64,000 nucleotides of DNA from Dichotomocladium elegans (taxonomy: Eukaryota > Mucoromycota > Mucoromycetes > Mucorales > Lichtheimiaceae). Under the pieces are notes generated by a model that did not search any database, had not been told where the DNA came from, and saw nothing but the letters and a program-made list of their open reading frames with translations. The stretch is from positions 1,116,001 to 1,180,000 of the forward strand of contig JAIXMN010000002.1 of assembly GCA_025716815.1 (NCBI GenBank). Reading direction: 5' to 3'. A program made the position numbers and the translations under genes. Within the stretch, counting starts at the first letter, position 1. Each line of letters opens with the position of its first letter. Below are positions 23,060-34,608 of the stretch, piece by piece.

Positions 23060-23330
23060 CTGATTCAGAAATTGATGTCATTGAGGTTGTCTTTTCTCTT
23101 GGAATTGATGCTATAAGCACAGTCAATTTTCCCCCTTAGACCATGCCATGCTGCGCTTGACGTTAATGTCGAACCCAGCTTCATCAAAGCAAACGCAGTT
23201 CTTTCTAAAGCCAATATCAGCCATATTTCATCAACACATCTAGCCAAGACACTCTTGAATTTTCCATTGCTATCCCTGTTTACAAGCTGAAATTGATTCA
23301 ATGACAAGCTGTACTTGTTTCCTCATAAGT
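23060..23330 (-). mobile_element. IS630/Tc1-like internal fragment
   Basis: The minus-strand frame 23307-23065 reads SLNQFQLVNRDSN, then KSVLARCVDEIW and ALMKLGSTLT. Base for base it follows the segment of the larger copies that encodes the join of DNA-binding and catalytic domains (ARFQPVDRNSD ... FLDESGFHIN ... SMAW). It is more diverged than the adjacent copy and has no ends, so it is an older insertion. Weaker similarity may extend to about 23600. Confidence 0.55.
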
Positions 23331-23871
23331 CGATGGAACGGGATTTTGGATATTTTTAAGTCCCTTATATCTCTTGAGCAGTTGCTCCAAAGGTGCCCTG
23401 GTTTATTGGACTACAGTAATTTGCATCAACGCATTCGAAAAGAAATCTCTTATGCTCCTCACCAAGAATATGTATGTGAACGGTCCTTGTTCTACTTTCC
23501 TAAAAATACTGTAAGGGCGGTTTTCATATATGATACCATTGTTTTACTGAACCGACATCTTCCTAGCTGTTTCGCTATAGCTAATGCATTCAAACTTCTT
23601 AAATATTAGGTTAGTTCTTTCTACAGGATTTTGTAGCCTTCTACTTGAGGATATACGCAGCAGCCAACTTAGACTACTGTATTGTTGCAAGATATATAAT
23701 GCAGATACTATGTGCTGGAACAGAGGAAATTGAAGAGAATATGTTTCCTCACCACCGATATAACCCATAGGCTCAGGACCGTTTCGACATTCCTAAAAAT
23801 CGATTTCTTTTTATTTCCCAATGCTGAATAAGTAGAGAAGTAAAATGTCGACACGGCCCGAATAATGAACA
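23331..23871. other. Spacer between transposon copies
   Basis: No gene recognised. The left part may continue the older transposon fragment (helix-turn-helix region in broken frames); the rest is unassigned AT-rich sequence. Confidence 0.35.
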
Positions 23872-25790
23872 TACATTACTTTCCAAAATCAAAGTCGCAC
23901 CCTGCCAGTTCTGAAGTCGCAGGATCCCGAAAATAATATCGCGTTATGCCCAGAATACGCATGAAGACAAATCAAATGTCACATGCATACACGGAAAGAA
24001 GTCGCACAAATAAAAGCTTGGCGGATCCATCTCTTCTTTTTGATTCTTTCTCTTTTATACACTTTTACATTCTGAAATGAGCAATCTATTTTTCTACGAA
24101 GATGACTAAGATCATGTCATCGATGAGTGTGGCTGTCCTGAACCTATGGACTATGTTGTTGATGAATAAACATACGCTCTGCTATCCATTTGTTCTTGCA
24201 CTGAATATCTGCGTAGCATACCTTGTAGAGATAAGTCTGATCTTACTACCACGCACATTCCTAAGCGAAAGGATGCAGACATTTGGATGAAAGAAAAGGG
24301 ATCAAGCGCTGTTACATAGCGTACACTGACCAAGGCAAGATCAGATTTTTCAGACAGATGTTTGAGAAAGTCTTGAGTGCATCAGCTGCTGCAAAACAGT
24401 TAGGAATCCATGTTCATTCAGCCCAGCGATGGACATTACAGTATGAGAAAGACCCTGCCGATATCTTTAAGAAACCTAACGCGACGGGTCGTTCGCGTAT
24501 TCTCAATGAAGAGCATAAGAGAGATATTTTAGAATGCATTGATGAGAATCCATCCATTGTCCTAGAGCATCTGATGGAACACATGCTCCAAAGATTTGAG
24601 AGTCTCAAAGTAACTAAAATGACGCCCCATCGATTTATGAAAAATGAATACAACTTGTCATTGGAAATGGCTCGATTCAGCCTGTAAATGTGAATAGTGT
24701 TGCGAAGATCCAAGAGCGCCTTGACTGGGTGCGCAAATGGGAAAAGGCCGACATTGACTTTAGAAAAACTGAGTTTTCCTGGACGAGTCTGGATCCATAT
24801 TAATATGAAACGCAGCATGGCATGGTCCAAGAAATGGGCTCCTGAAGTAGTCACAATACCAAAGACAAGAGCAAAGTCAACCACAATCTTGGGACCAATC
24901 TCAGCATCAGGCATCATTAAATATAGATTGAGACTCCCACAGCCCCCAATCAAGAAAATAGAGGACAGGTCAATCTAAAGTTACCAGCAGAGGAACTGTA
25001 ACTGGACGTTATCTCAACTTCCTTAAGGCTACGATGGACGGGATGGATAAGTATGAATATATGAAGGGCTATTATTTGGTAATGGATGATGCACCTATCA
25101 ATAAGGCTGAGGATATCGCTAAATACATCGGGCCTTGAGGATATCGAAGTGTTTATCTTCCACCATACTCGCCTGAATTCATTCCGATTAAGCAGCTTTG
25201 GTCAGTTATCAAGTAAAAAGTAAAACGCAATAAGTTGCACTTGTTCCATTCTGCAATCTTCTAATATTCCGGATCGTCTGTAAATAAAACGATATCAGCC
25301 TAACCCAAGTGCCTCGAGAGGAAAGGATATGGGCTTTGGGTGGGACCGTGGTTTGGCTGCACCTGCGCATGTCTCCCACCATGGCTTCGTCGAGATGCTT
25401 TTGTCTTCGTCTGCATCCTCCGTTGCTTCCCCTAATGCTTCTGCCGCTGGTGTTGTCGTTGGTCCGTCGTCGCTCAACAGCTCATGCTCCTTCCTTTCCT
25501 CCCTGTTCCGCCATTGTTACCGCAATGGTTCACCTAGCTACCTTCGGGGTAAGTTGAAGGGTAAGGAAGGGTTGATATTTTCTGTTGAATAACGGGTATA
25601 TCTCGGCCTTATGCATGCGACGAATTTTATGTTTTTATGCGACATTTTATTTTGGAAATGAAGTATTTAAATGAAGGCGAATTTGCTAAGCTATTGTGCG
25701 ACAGCTTTTCGATGTATGTGACGTTTGATTTGCCATCTTACGTCTTCTATTTTTACTATCCTGCGATGTTGATTTCGGGGAAATTGCTTA
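23872..25790 (+). mobile_element. IS630/Tc1-like transposon, nearly full length, decayed
   Basis: A 1.9 kb element bounded by TA and imperfect inverted repeats. The left end has AATCAAAGTCG, a spacer, then GTCGCAGGAT and AAAATA. The right end, reversed, has AAATCAACATCGCAGGAT and AAAAATAG. The transposase runs on the plus strand from about 24077. Its N-terminal block has stops, then a clean 135-residue frame (24283-24687) carries LGIHVHSAQRW, LNEEHKRDILE and NPSIVLEHL. The catalytic half follows in shifted frames: FLDESG (first Asp, about 24780), NMKRSMAWSKK, YLVMDDAPIN (second Asp, about 25080) and YLPPYSPEFIPIKQLWSVIK near 25160, where the expected Glu of NPIEQ is Lys. Multiple frameshifts make it inactive. 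A GC-richer 250-base segment (25310-25560) lies between the transposase and the right end. Confidence 0.8.
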
Positions 25791-26143
25791 AACCGCAAGG
25801 ATGCACGGCTCAGCTATAGCACCCAGATAAGTGTAATGTGGCTAATCGCCATAAAATCGTTATGCATCAGAACAGGCATTGCAAAGGCCAAACAGCTCCA
25901 TGTCTCCCTGTTTACGTGTAACTGCTTTTTGCAGTAATGTTTATCGACGAAATATACTGTATAGGGCGATGGCTAAGCGGCGCTTGCATAGCAGCCTTCC
26001 ATAAATAATGATGCAACTTTGCCGCCCGACAGCGGTCAGACGAAGATGACAAGCGGGAATTGAATTATGCGAAAGGTGCCCGTTCAAGAAGTCTATTGCC
26101 GCCCAACAGTAGCTCCTCCTCTTTTCAGCCTTAACAGATCGAA
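25791..26143. other. Promoter region of the eL8 gene
   Basis: No gene recognised. A TC-rich stretch (about 26105-26130) directly precedes the ribosomal protein start codon and is probably its leader. Confidence 0.4.
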
Positions 26144-27113
26144 ATGGTATATATCAGCGTTCATAGGGGGCGGACGGGTGGATAAGATTGCGGAAGTAGA
26201 TAGCGATATCGAAATGGTGGATGGATGGATGGATGAATGGCAGATGATATCAAATTTCAGGGGTGGGAATACTTTTCGACATTTGAACTCATTTGCGATT
26301 CCCCAAATGGTGTAGGCTCCTGCAAAGAAGTCCACTGGCAAGAAGGTCGCTCCTGCTCCCTACCCCGTCAAGGGTAAGCAGACCTCGAAGGCTGCTGCCA
26401 ACCCTCTCCTCGAGAAGACCCCCAAGAACTTCGGTATTGGCCAGGACATTCAGCCCAAGCGCGACGTTACCCGTTTCGTCAAGTGGCCCCACTACGTCCG
26501 CCTCCAGCGCCAGAAGAAGATTATCTACCAGCGCTTGAAGGTCCCTCCTGCCATTAACCAATTCACCCAGACCTTGGACCAGAACACTGCTGCCCAGCTC
26601 TTCAAGCTTGCCAACAAGTACCGTCCCGAGAGCAAGGCTGAGAAGCGCCAGCGTCTCCGTGACGCTGCTGCTGCTAAGGCCGAGGGCAAGGAAGCCATTA
26701 AGACCGACAAGCCTGTTGTTGTCAAGTATGGCTTGAACCACATCACTTCCTTGATCGAGAACAAGAAGGCTCAATTCGTTGCCATCGCTGACGATGTCGA
26801 CCCCATTGAGTTGGTCATCTTCTTGCCCGCTCTTTGCCGCAAGATGGGTGTCCCCTACTGCATTGTCAAGGGTAAGGCCCGCCTTGGCGCCGTCGTCCAC
26901 AAGAAGACCGCTACGGCCATTGCCTTCACCGATATTGCCGATGCTGACAAGGCCGAATTTGCCAGCCTTCTTACCGCTGTCAAGGCCAACTACAATGACA
27001 AATGGGAGGAGACCCGCCGTCACTGGGGTGGAGGTATCAACGGTCCCAAGTCCAACGCTCGCCTTGCTAAGCGTGCTGCGCTCGCTGCCAAGGAGGTTGC
27101 TGCCCGTCAGTAG
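26144..27113 (+). CDS. RPL8: 60S ribosomal protein eL8 (yeast Rpl8 / human RPL7A)
   Basis: Exon 1 contains only the start codon (26144-26146), followed by a 169-base intron, and exon 2 (26316-27113) holds the remaining 265 residues. The frame starts [10 protein letters not shown] and contains hallmark eL8 blocks: [38 protein letters not shown] and [27 protein letters not shown]. The protein is part of the large ribosomal subunit, has the L7Ae RNA-binding fold and sits near the base of the L1 stalk. Codon use is strongly biased to C/G-ending codons compared with neighbours, typical of very highly expressed genes. That bias also creates a 318-codon antisense open frame that is not a gene. AATAAA occurs at 27130, 17 bases after the stop. 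Confidence 0.97.
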
Positions 27114-28103
27114 AGCAGGGTATTGCCATAATAAAATAACAACTGATTCTTTGTATACTTGTGTAATACTTGTCTGTTCTTTATTTTTAACTGAATGGTA
27201 TACCAGCATGCATGCATGCATGATTTGGGCGTGCTCTGATGGCAAAAGTGAGACATAAGAAGTTGGGAGTGCACCAAAAAAGTTATTTCTTGGACCTCAG
27301 GACATGATAGTGCAAGCACATGTGATAATTTTGTGTTTCCTTTAATTTAGTTAATGCAAATCACTTGTTATTGAATCGGGCAGACACGTAGAAACAGGTA
27401 ATCCTATGCCCAAAGCTAATGATTTCTTTTTTGATACAACAAAAAACGCCTGTATAGATCCTTCGAGTTAGATTTTTATCCACGGGTACAAAGCAGGAGT
27501 GAAGAGGAATGGGGGAGACTCTACAAAAGACGCGATGAGGGTTGCTTACGAGAAATGCAGATACCTAAATGAAGCTGTCTCGCGTTTCTCAGGCTTCAGT
27601 GGGCAACATTTGCGCAACCAACAATATTGAATGGTGTAGAGTCAGGTTCATTCTGCGCCCAAAAGGTGGGATTTTCATTAAACATCTCCTTAGCTTTGTG
27701 AATGGAAGTGAAAAGAGACTCCGTCTAATAATACTAATTAAAAAATAAGAATGACCTGCAGCGCGCTTTTTCCCGTATCGCTTGAAGATTGCTTTGTCGT
27801 CGTCTCCTGTTGTCAGGGCTCACGTCCAAGGTTCCTTTATTCTTGTTGTCTGGGATAGCTGTGTGACATGAACTTTTTTTGGAAGAAAAGGTTGTCCACA
27901 CACCTTTTTTTTCGGTCTGTGTGACAAGTAGAGAAGGTATCGTTCCCCGATAATACTGCTAAAAAAACTCTCTTTCTCTCCATTCCTCCTCTCCCACATC
28001 CTTTACAACATCGCGTTTCTTCTCTCTCCTTTTCTAACAGCCGGCCAGACTGATAGGCCACAGCAGCTAACACGGGGTTAATCCATTCGAAGACTGATAT
28101 TAT
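27114..28103. other. Intergenic
   Basis: 3' flank of eL8 (with AATAAA at 27130) and promoter region of the RasGAP gene. No gene recognised. CT-rich sequence from 27960 to 28040 likely belongs to the RasGAP leader. Confidence 0.45.
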
Positions 28104-31020
28104 ATGTCTCCACACACCAGCATAATGGCCGATCGTCGTAGTGGCATGATCCAGTCGCTCGGCTATCCTCAGACGAGTACGATTGTCAGTAGAGCTGTCG
28201 CGGCTGCAGCGGCAAATAACCACCACTCAAGCCGTAGCCGAGGAGGTCGAGCTTCAAAGCGTTATTCAGTATCGGCCTTTTACTCAATGGCGGCTGAGCA
28301 GGACATTGAGGTTGAGGACGAACTAGCAAAAGGTCAGAGTCTCTGGGTCTTTATTACATTTGGTATTCCCCACTGAACCGGCCTATTTTTTATCCTATTT
28401 TCTATAGCCCAACGTACGCTTCGAGACCTCAAATCCATCATCTCGGCACAATCAAAGAAAAACTTTATGCTCGAACGAGACGTTCGCTTCCTTGACTCGC
28501 GTATTGCATTGTTGATCCAAAACAGGATGGCACTGGATGAGGTGTGTGTATGTTCTATTTTTTGAGGTTAGGACTATGGAAAGTAGCTAACCCTATGAAA
28601 TATAGCAACACGAAGTCGCTTCCCATCTTGAAGAGCATGATGATAATACTGAGGATCATTACCCTGATGACCGCAAAATGCAACAGTATGGTAACCTCTT
28701 TTTTCTCTTACAAAGCGAGCCACGCCATATTGCCACGCTTTGCCGCCTTGTGAGCCTGGCTGAGATCGATACCCTATTGCAGACTGTGATGTTCACTCTC
28801 TATGGGAACCAATATGAGAGTCGTGAAGAACACTTGCTCCTGACCATGTTCCAGGTACGTATTCATACCGGGAACTTCAATTTTTAATCTCACACGTCTA
28901 CTTTAGAATGTTCTGGCTGCTCAATTCGAGACCACCGCAGAATTCACATCCCTTCTTCGGGCCAACACACCTGTCTCGCGGATGATGACTACTTACACAC
29001 GCCGCGGCCCAGGCCAATCGTATCTCAAGTCGGTATTATCAGACAAGATCAACAGCCTGATTGAGCAAAAGAATATGAATTTGCAGATCAATCCTCTGAA
29101 GGCAAGCTCGCAGAGACAGGAATAAGATAGGAAAAGAACAAATTCTTATGATTTTGTTTTCAGGTTCAAGAGGAGCTGCTAGAGCAGATTGAACGAGAAC
29201 AGGGTGAACTTCCCCCAGGAGTAGGGAAAGCCACATCGATGGAGGAAGCAGCTGCTGATCCGCAGGTCAGAGCCATTATCGAACCCCGTCTGCGACGCTT
29301 GATGGCCATTGCCAATTCTTTCCTCTCTACGATCATCGAGTCCCTTGACCAAGTGCCGTACGGTATTCGTTGGATATGTAAACAGATCCGTTCACTCACC
29401 AAACGCAAGTACCCTGACGCATCCGAGTATGCCATTTGCTCTTTGATCGGCGGGTTTTTCTTCTTACGATTCGTGAACCCTGCCATTGTCACACCGCAGG
29501 CTTACATGCTCGTCGAGAGTATTCCAAGCAATCATCCTCGTACGACTCTGACGCTGGCAAGTGAACATTACTCTATCGAGAGCATACGTAGACTAATATT
29601 CGCAGGTATAGATTGCAAAAATGCTGCAGAATCTCGCCAACAAACCGACATATGCCAAAGAAGCATACATGATTCCAACCAATCCGTTTGTTGAGAATAA
29701 CAAGCAGCGGATTAATAGGTTCCTGAACGATCTTTGCGAAGTGGGAGATTTTTACGAGTCATTAGAGATGGACCAATACATGGCTCTCTCCAAAAAGGAC
29801 ATCATGATCAGCATCACACCCAACGAGATTTATAACACCCAGTCTCTCCTGCAGCAGCATATCGATATCCTCGCTCCAAAACCCACTGACCATCTTCGCG
29901 TATTGGTTACAGAGGTTGGCCCGGCGCCGCCTCAAGTACCCCGGAAGGAAAATAAGCCCATTGAACTACCTCTGTTTAGTCGTTGGGAAATTCCTATCCA
30001 AGGTAATAACCTCTTCGCGTTCCACAATTGCATAGCAGCTTGTCCAACATATCTTGTAAATAGATCTCACGACTACCCTCATGTCTGAAAACAACATCAC
30101 CCAGAATGACATTCTCTACATGGAGGCTAAGGCCATCTTTGTCCAGATCATCCGCTCCTTACCCCACCTTGCACGCAAGAAGCCGATGAATCTCTTACGG
30201 ATCGCCGAGACGGCAGGTACCGCCAATGACGCCCAACTTGTCCGTAAGGGAATCAAAGTCAAGGAGATGCTCATGGAACTCGAAGAAGCCGGGATCGCGG
30301 ACCGTAGGGACGGTTACCGCCTGCTTGTGGAGGAAATCGCCCAGGAACTTGTTCATCTTGGAGACCTAAAGGTTAAAGTCATGGAGGAAATTCAGTCCCT
30401 GGAGAGTGTCTACAAAACGATTCAGGACCACAACAACTATTTGAAAAGCCAGCTCGAGAGCTACAAAGCATATCTACAAAACGTACGCATTCAGAGCGGA
30501 GGTGGTGGTGACAAGACAAACAAGAAACAAGTCGGCATTGGTGTCCAGGTGACTGAGGGCAGGGTAAGGCAAAAGGCTGTCAAGACCCACATACAAGGGC
30601 CCGTCAAGTACTCTCACCAGCAGCTGGAAAGAGATGGCATTCTTGTTGATACGCAAGTCCCAGAGTCTAGGTAGGAGAGAAAAAGGGTAAGGTCGATTGA
30701 TATACTAATGTTAATACGTACTGATAGGCAAAACAATATCTATCTGACTATTTTCTCACCTGTACCTGGTACCTTTATTATCGCAATTCTCTATAAAGGT
30801 ATACTTTCATAGAGGTTTTAAATGAACTAGAAACTGATACAAGATTATTGGGGGCATTCTAGGTCGCGACAAGCCAATTTTGGAGATTGACTTGAAATTA
30901 GATGATTTGTTGGAGAAGCAACAAGATAACGTACAGCTCTTGGATCTCGAATACATCAAACTCAGCGTTCCACGGACATTGCAGCTGCTCCAAAAGACAT
31001 TCATGGCAAAGAACAAGTAA
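28104..31020 (+). CDS. gap1: Ras GTPase-activating protein, Gap1/Sar1 (IQGAP-related) type
   Basis: Nine exons (28104-28332, 28408-28541, 28606-28854, 28907-29101, 29164-29556, 29612-30002, 30064-30670, 30728-30798, 30863-31020) give 808 residues, close to fission-yeast Gap1. The protein switches off Ras by stimulating GTP hydrolysis. The RasGAP domain (about 150-460) contains [11 protein letters not shown], where Arg is in the place of the arginine finger, and the signature [16 protein letters not shown]. The RasGAP C-terminal domain follows ([18 protein letters not shown]..., [16 protein letters not shown]...). The N-terminal 80 residues are low complexity; no calponin-homology or IQ motifs are present, unlike IQGAPs. 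Introns 4 and 5 start with GC instead of GT (29102 and 29557) and both frames close only with those sites. A second possible start is the ATG at 28125. Confidence 0.94.
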
Positions 31021-31665
31021 GTTGTTTTTGGTCCTTAAAGTTGAGAAGTCATTATACTCATCATCACCATGCATTTCAAGGATCGGTTTTTTTTCTTAAT
31101 TTACGAATCTCTTTCCCAATTACTCTCTATAATATGTATTTTTTTGTTTATTTCTATCTCATGTTGTAAGGAATGTTTGACGATATCGTACATAGTTTTT
31201 TCCTGCCTTACAAAGTAATTTCGCTTCCGCTCCATCCCTTTATCTATTTCTACTGCTATTATTAAACCATAAATTCATGCGCGTACTTTCGATACTGCTT
31301 TAAAGAATACAATATGCAACATTGTCAATGCGACGAAAAACGCCGCGATGATTTTGTCCACTAAGAACGTATCGACTGAGGAATTGCGAATGTTACATAA
31401 CAAGGGCGAAGTGAAATTACGCATACTGAACGAAGCAAGATGATTCATTAGTAGATAGGAATTCATGCAGCAGGGACTATATGCATCAAATGGCACCATT
31501 ATCAGAAAGTTATATCGACTGTTGACAGTGCGATAACGGCAGTGCTGCAAATAGAAAACAGGAGAGGGTTTATTAGGGCACATGCGCCCTTCTTTCATAA
31601 CGGATATAGCTATGCTTAAAATGCGAGAATGATCTAGAAATGATACAGTAAGATGAAGAGAATAC
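31021..31665. other. 3' intergenic between convergent genes
   Basis: Shared 3' flank of the RasGAP gene (+) and alcohol dehydrogenase gene (-). AT-rich; no gene recognised. Confidence 0.45.
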
Positions 31666-32862
31666 TCAGTTCTCCAAGATGATGCGGTAGCGAGCCTTGC
31701 CATCACGCATGGCTTGTACGGCAGCGGGAGCATCTTTCATCGAGTACTTGTTGAGCCAGGGTTTGACGTTGTGCTGGGCCGCGAACTCGAGCATCTCCTC
31801 GATTTCCCTCGGTGAACCGATGATGGAGCCGACGAGGGAGATCTGTCGGGAGGCCAGCAACATGGCGGGAATACCGGCAAGTGGTTCGTCGGGCAAGGCA
31901 ACCATGATAAAATGACCATTAAATTTAATAGAGGACAAAAACAATGTCCAGTCGAAATTATTGCCGAACGAGGTGCAGATGATATGGCTAAAGCTCCCCG
32001 CTTGTTTCTTCATGGCATCCTGGTCGCTTAACACAACATAGTCGTCGCACCCAAGAGCCATGGCGTCCTCGCGTTTGCGGTCAGAGCTTGACAGGGCCAC
32101 CACTTCAGCGCCCATCGCCTTGGCCCACTGGACAGCAAAATGGCCCAGACCGCCAATACCCACAACACCCACGCGATCTCCCTTCTTGACACCATAGCGT
32201 TTGAGAGGAGCGTATGTCGTGACACCTGCGCAAAAGAATGTTGCGGCCACCTCGTTGGTCATATTGTCTGGGACCTTGAATGCAAATCGGCTGTCGCCAC
32301 GCCATTTGTCGGCATAACCACCATATGTCTTGTCGCCTGTCGACCAGTGATCGTTATACGTATAGACCGCTTTGCCTTGGCAAATGTTCTCGCTCCTATT
32401 CTTGCAGTTGTTGCATTCCTGGCAGGAGCCGCACTGGGCTCCGACACCGGCACGATCGCCGACCTTTAAGTTCTCAACTTTGGCACCAACCCTTGTTACA
32501 ACACCGACGATCTGGGTAAAATGAGGTGGTAGGCAAAAGTAAATTCTTTCGGTGAGACGACTAGAGAAGAGGGAATATTTGTTAGGGTATTTACCTCATG
32601 TCCCACAACACAGGGATAATCTGAGGGACCCCAGCCGCTATCTAGCGTGTGGATATCGGACCCACAGACACCACAATGAGTAACGTCCATCTCGATGTCA
32701 TAATCCTCAAATTTTTTGAGCTGGAATTCGCGCCACTCAAGGGGCTGGTCTAAGTTCATTGTAAGTGCGGGATACTAATGGCATACGTTCAGCTATTTTT
32801 TGGTATTTGTCCTACATACCCTTGCCAGAACAAGACCATCCGTGGAAGGTGTCAGTAGCCAT
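31666..32862 (-). CDS. ADH6: NADP(H)-dependent alcohol dehydrogenase, cinnamyl-alcohol / ADH6 type
   Basis: Three exons (32862-32820, 32749-32595, 32511-31666) give 347 residues, the usual size of zinc medium-chain dehydrogenases. Catalytic zinc ligands are seen in THCGVCGSDIHTLDSGWG (Cys) and CVVGHE (His, Glu). The structural zinc lobe has CGSCQECNNCKNRSENIC. The nucleotide fold has GVVGIGGLGHFAVQWAKAMGAEVVALSSSDRKR, where Ser-Ser-Ser after the second strand fits NADP preference, as in yeast Adh6. It reduces aromatic and branched aldehydes in the cytosol in yeast; the substrate here is inferred. The short first exon encodes MATDTFHGWSCSGK. The acceptor used for exon 2 (after CTTAG) keeps the phase, whereas the ATG at 32760 would be an internal start. 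It is convergent with the RasGAP gene. Confidence 0.95.
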
Positions 32863-33429
32863 ATTTCGTGTGTAAAAGTAGTGAAAGAAAGAAGAAGGCG
32901 GGATAATGATTAATTCCAGATATCATAGTACTTGTATTTGTAATCATACCGCTCTTCCTTTTTTTTTTATTATATATATAACGGAAGCAGTCCAGTTTTG
33001 GAATGCCGAATGAAAACTTCTCACCTCCCAGATATCTACTGTCTTACATTGCACAGTAGTTAAGCTTATCACTATTGTTTTCGGACAACTTAAGCAAACA
33101 ATAGACAATTGCTGGGCGAAGGCCTTATCGCTCAAACTTTAAAAATGCAGATTTGATCAAAACCCTGACTTGACAGGTGAGAAGATTAGATAGGCGCTAA
33201 AAACGCTTACGGGTTTTGAGCGCAGCATAGTTCAAGTGCGGATGTTTCACTTCGGTCCGAAGAAAAGATCCGCACGCGCTATGGAAAGTTCTCGATATCA
33301 CGTCCTACCAATGTAGAAACAGGCAAATTAAATGGTAGGTGATGATCTTTGCCAGCGAAAGACACAATAATTAAAGATACGAATATGTTCATCTGTAAAC
33401 AGACACAACCATGGTCAGAGCATTTCTAC
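32863..33429. other. Intergenic, promoter side of ADH gene
   Basis: AT-rich, with a long T run near 32958. No gene recognised; the right part borders a transposon relic. Confidence 0.4.
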
Positions 33430-34170
33430 TTTTTTTAAAAAAAAGTTTCGCATCCAAGATAAAATGATGTCATTCAAATGAATTGTCGCGTAAACTTTTG
33501 TATGAAATCGTTGTATCAACACGTAAAAAGATGTCGCTAGTAAACAGAAAAACATTAACCTCACCACTTCACACTTTAACTTACACCTTGCGTATCCTGG
33601 TTAGGTCGCGGTGATAACCATGACGGAGATATTGCATCGGTTTATGCGCCAGTAGAGCAACGACGCGACGGCAGAAACAAAGCACGAGCGGACGCCAGAA
33701 GCAACGGTAGGGGCACAATGGAGGCAAAATGCCAGTACAAAGCAGATGAGAGGCAAGCCAGCGGCAGATTACGCTGGGTGAGCGCTGAGACAAAAAAGAC
33801 GACATCAAAAAAATGGGAGCAACTCGGGTCTGAGCAACGGCGAAAGATGGCAGGTGCAAGCAAGGGCGACGCCAGAAACAACGGCTTCACGAGAAGAAAA
33901 GGGAAAGACCCTGGAATGCAGCCAAATAGCAGCCTCATCGAGGGGTCCAGTATCCCTTTTGAGCTCTCTTCCATCGCTCATAGAGTTCAGGTGCGATTGG
34001 TCAATCTACGAAGGACAAACGGTGGTCGATTTGAAGAAAAAGCAATTTGATAAAAAGATCATCATCATCCTTCTCCGTGCATGCGATCTTTGTTTTGTTA
34101 TCACGCGTAAAGATTTTTGTACAAACTAATGGATCACCCCTGCAGATCTAGTTCTGCAATTGCACAACAG
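33430..34170 (-). mobile_element. Internally deleted IS630/Tc1-like relic
   Basis: The right part (34075-34125) matches the leader of the 14.5 kb copy: ATCACGCGTAAAGATTT preceded by TTGTTTTGTT. The left part (33565-33620) matches the 3' end of the same copy: CACTTTAACTTACACC...GTATCC...CGGTGATAACC. No transposase is left between them; a 110-residue plus-strand frame (33718-34050), rich in Lys, Arg and Ala, fills the middle but resembles nothing known. This is a non-autonomous derivative or a long-decayed deletion copy. The ends are approximate. Confidence 0.5.
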
Positions 34171-34608
34171 CACGGATAGTTTAGGACTCGTCAACAGGGC
34201 CCGATTACACTGCCCTGGATGTTTAGTTGTTTCTTTATGTACGTATGGTATGTGTTTAAAGATGCTGTCATTTTGCCCAACTAATGCATACATGGAGCAT
34301 CTGGGAATTGGAGAAGGTCTCTCATAACGAGTGACGACTGTATATTAGTACATCTCAAAAACTGATCAAATAGCTGCTCTTCATAAATCCATGCTTATCC
34401 ATCTCGTGTATATATTGTAGCATTAACGAAGCCGAGAGTAGTGTTCAGTTGCAGATCTTCCACTTATCATATCCAAAAGATGCGGGAGCATGGTCCACCA
34501 CCACAAAAAAGAAGTACCATTCACCGAAAATGGGTAAGATATGAATAATATACGACTACAAATAGTATTACTTCTCGCTGTTAAAAATAAAATGTGGAGA
34601 TTCCGTGT
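34171..34608. other. Intergenic
   Basis: 3' flank of the large DUF3712-type gene. AT-rich; no gene recognised. Confidence 0.4.

Noticed and set aside
26147..26315. A box C/D snoRNA inside the eL8 intron
   Set aside because: A GATGAT-like stretch is present near 26243, but no matching D box with flanking stem was found.
26289..27245. 318-codon open frame on the minus strand across the eL8 gene
   Set aside because: It is antisense to a highly codon-biased ribosomal protein gene. Such bias removes stops on the opposite strand. It has a repetitive Leu/Val/Gly composition and no domain.
32496..32759. Start of the alcohol dehydrogenase at the internal ATG (32760)
   Set aside because: Splicing the short exon 32862-32820 to 32749 gives the conserved N-terminal FHGW block in frame, so the upstream start was preferred.
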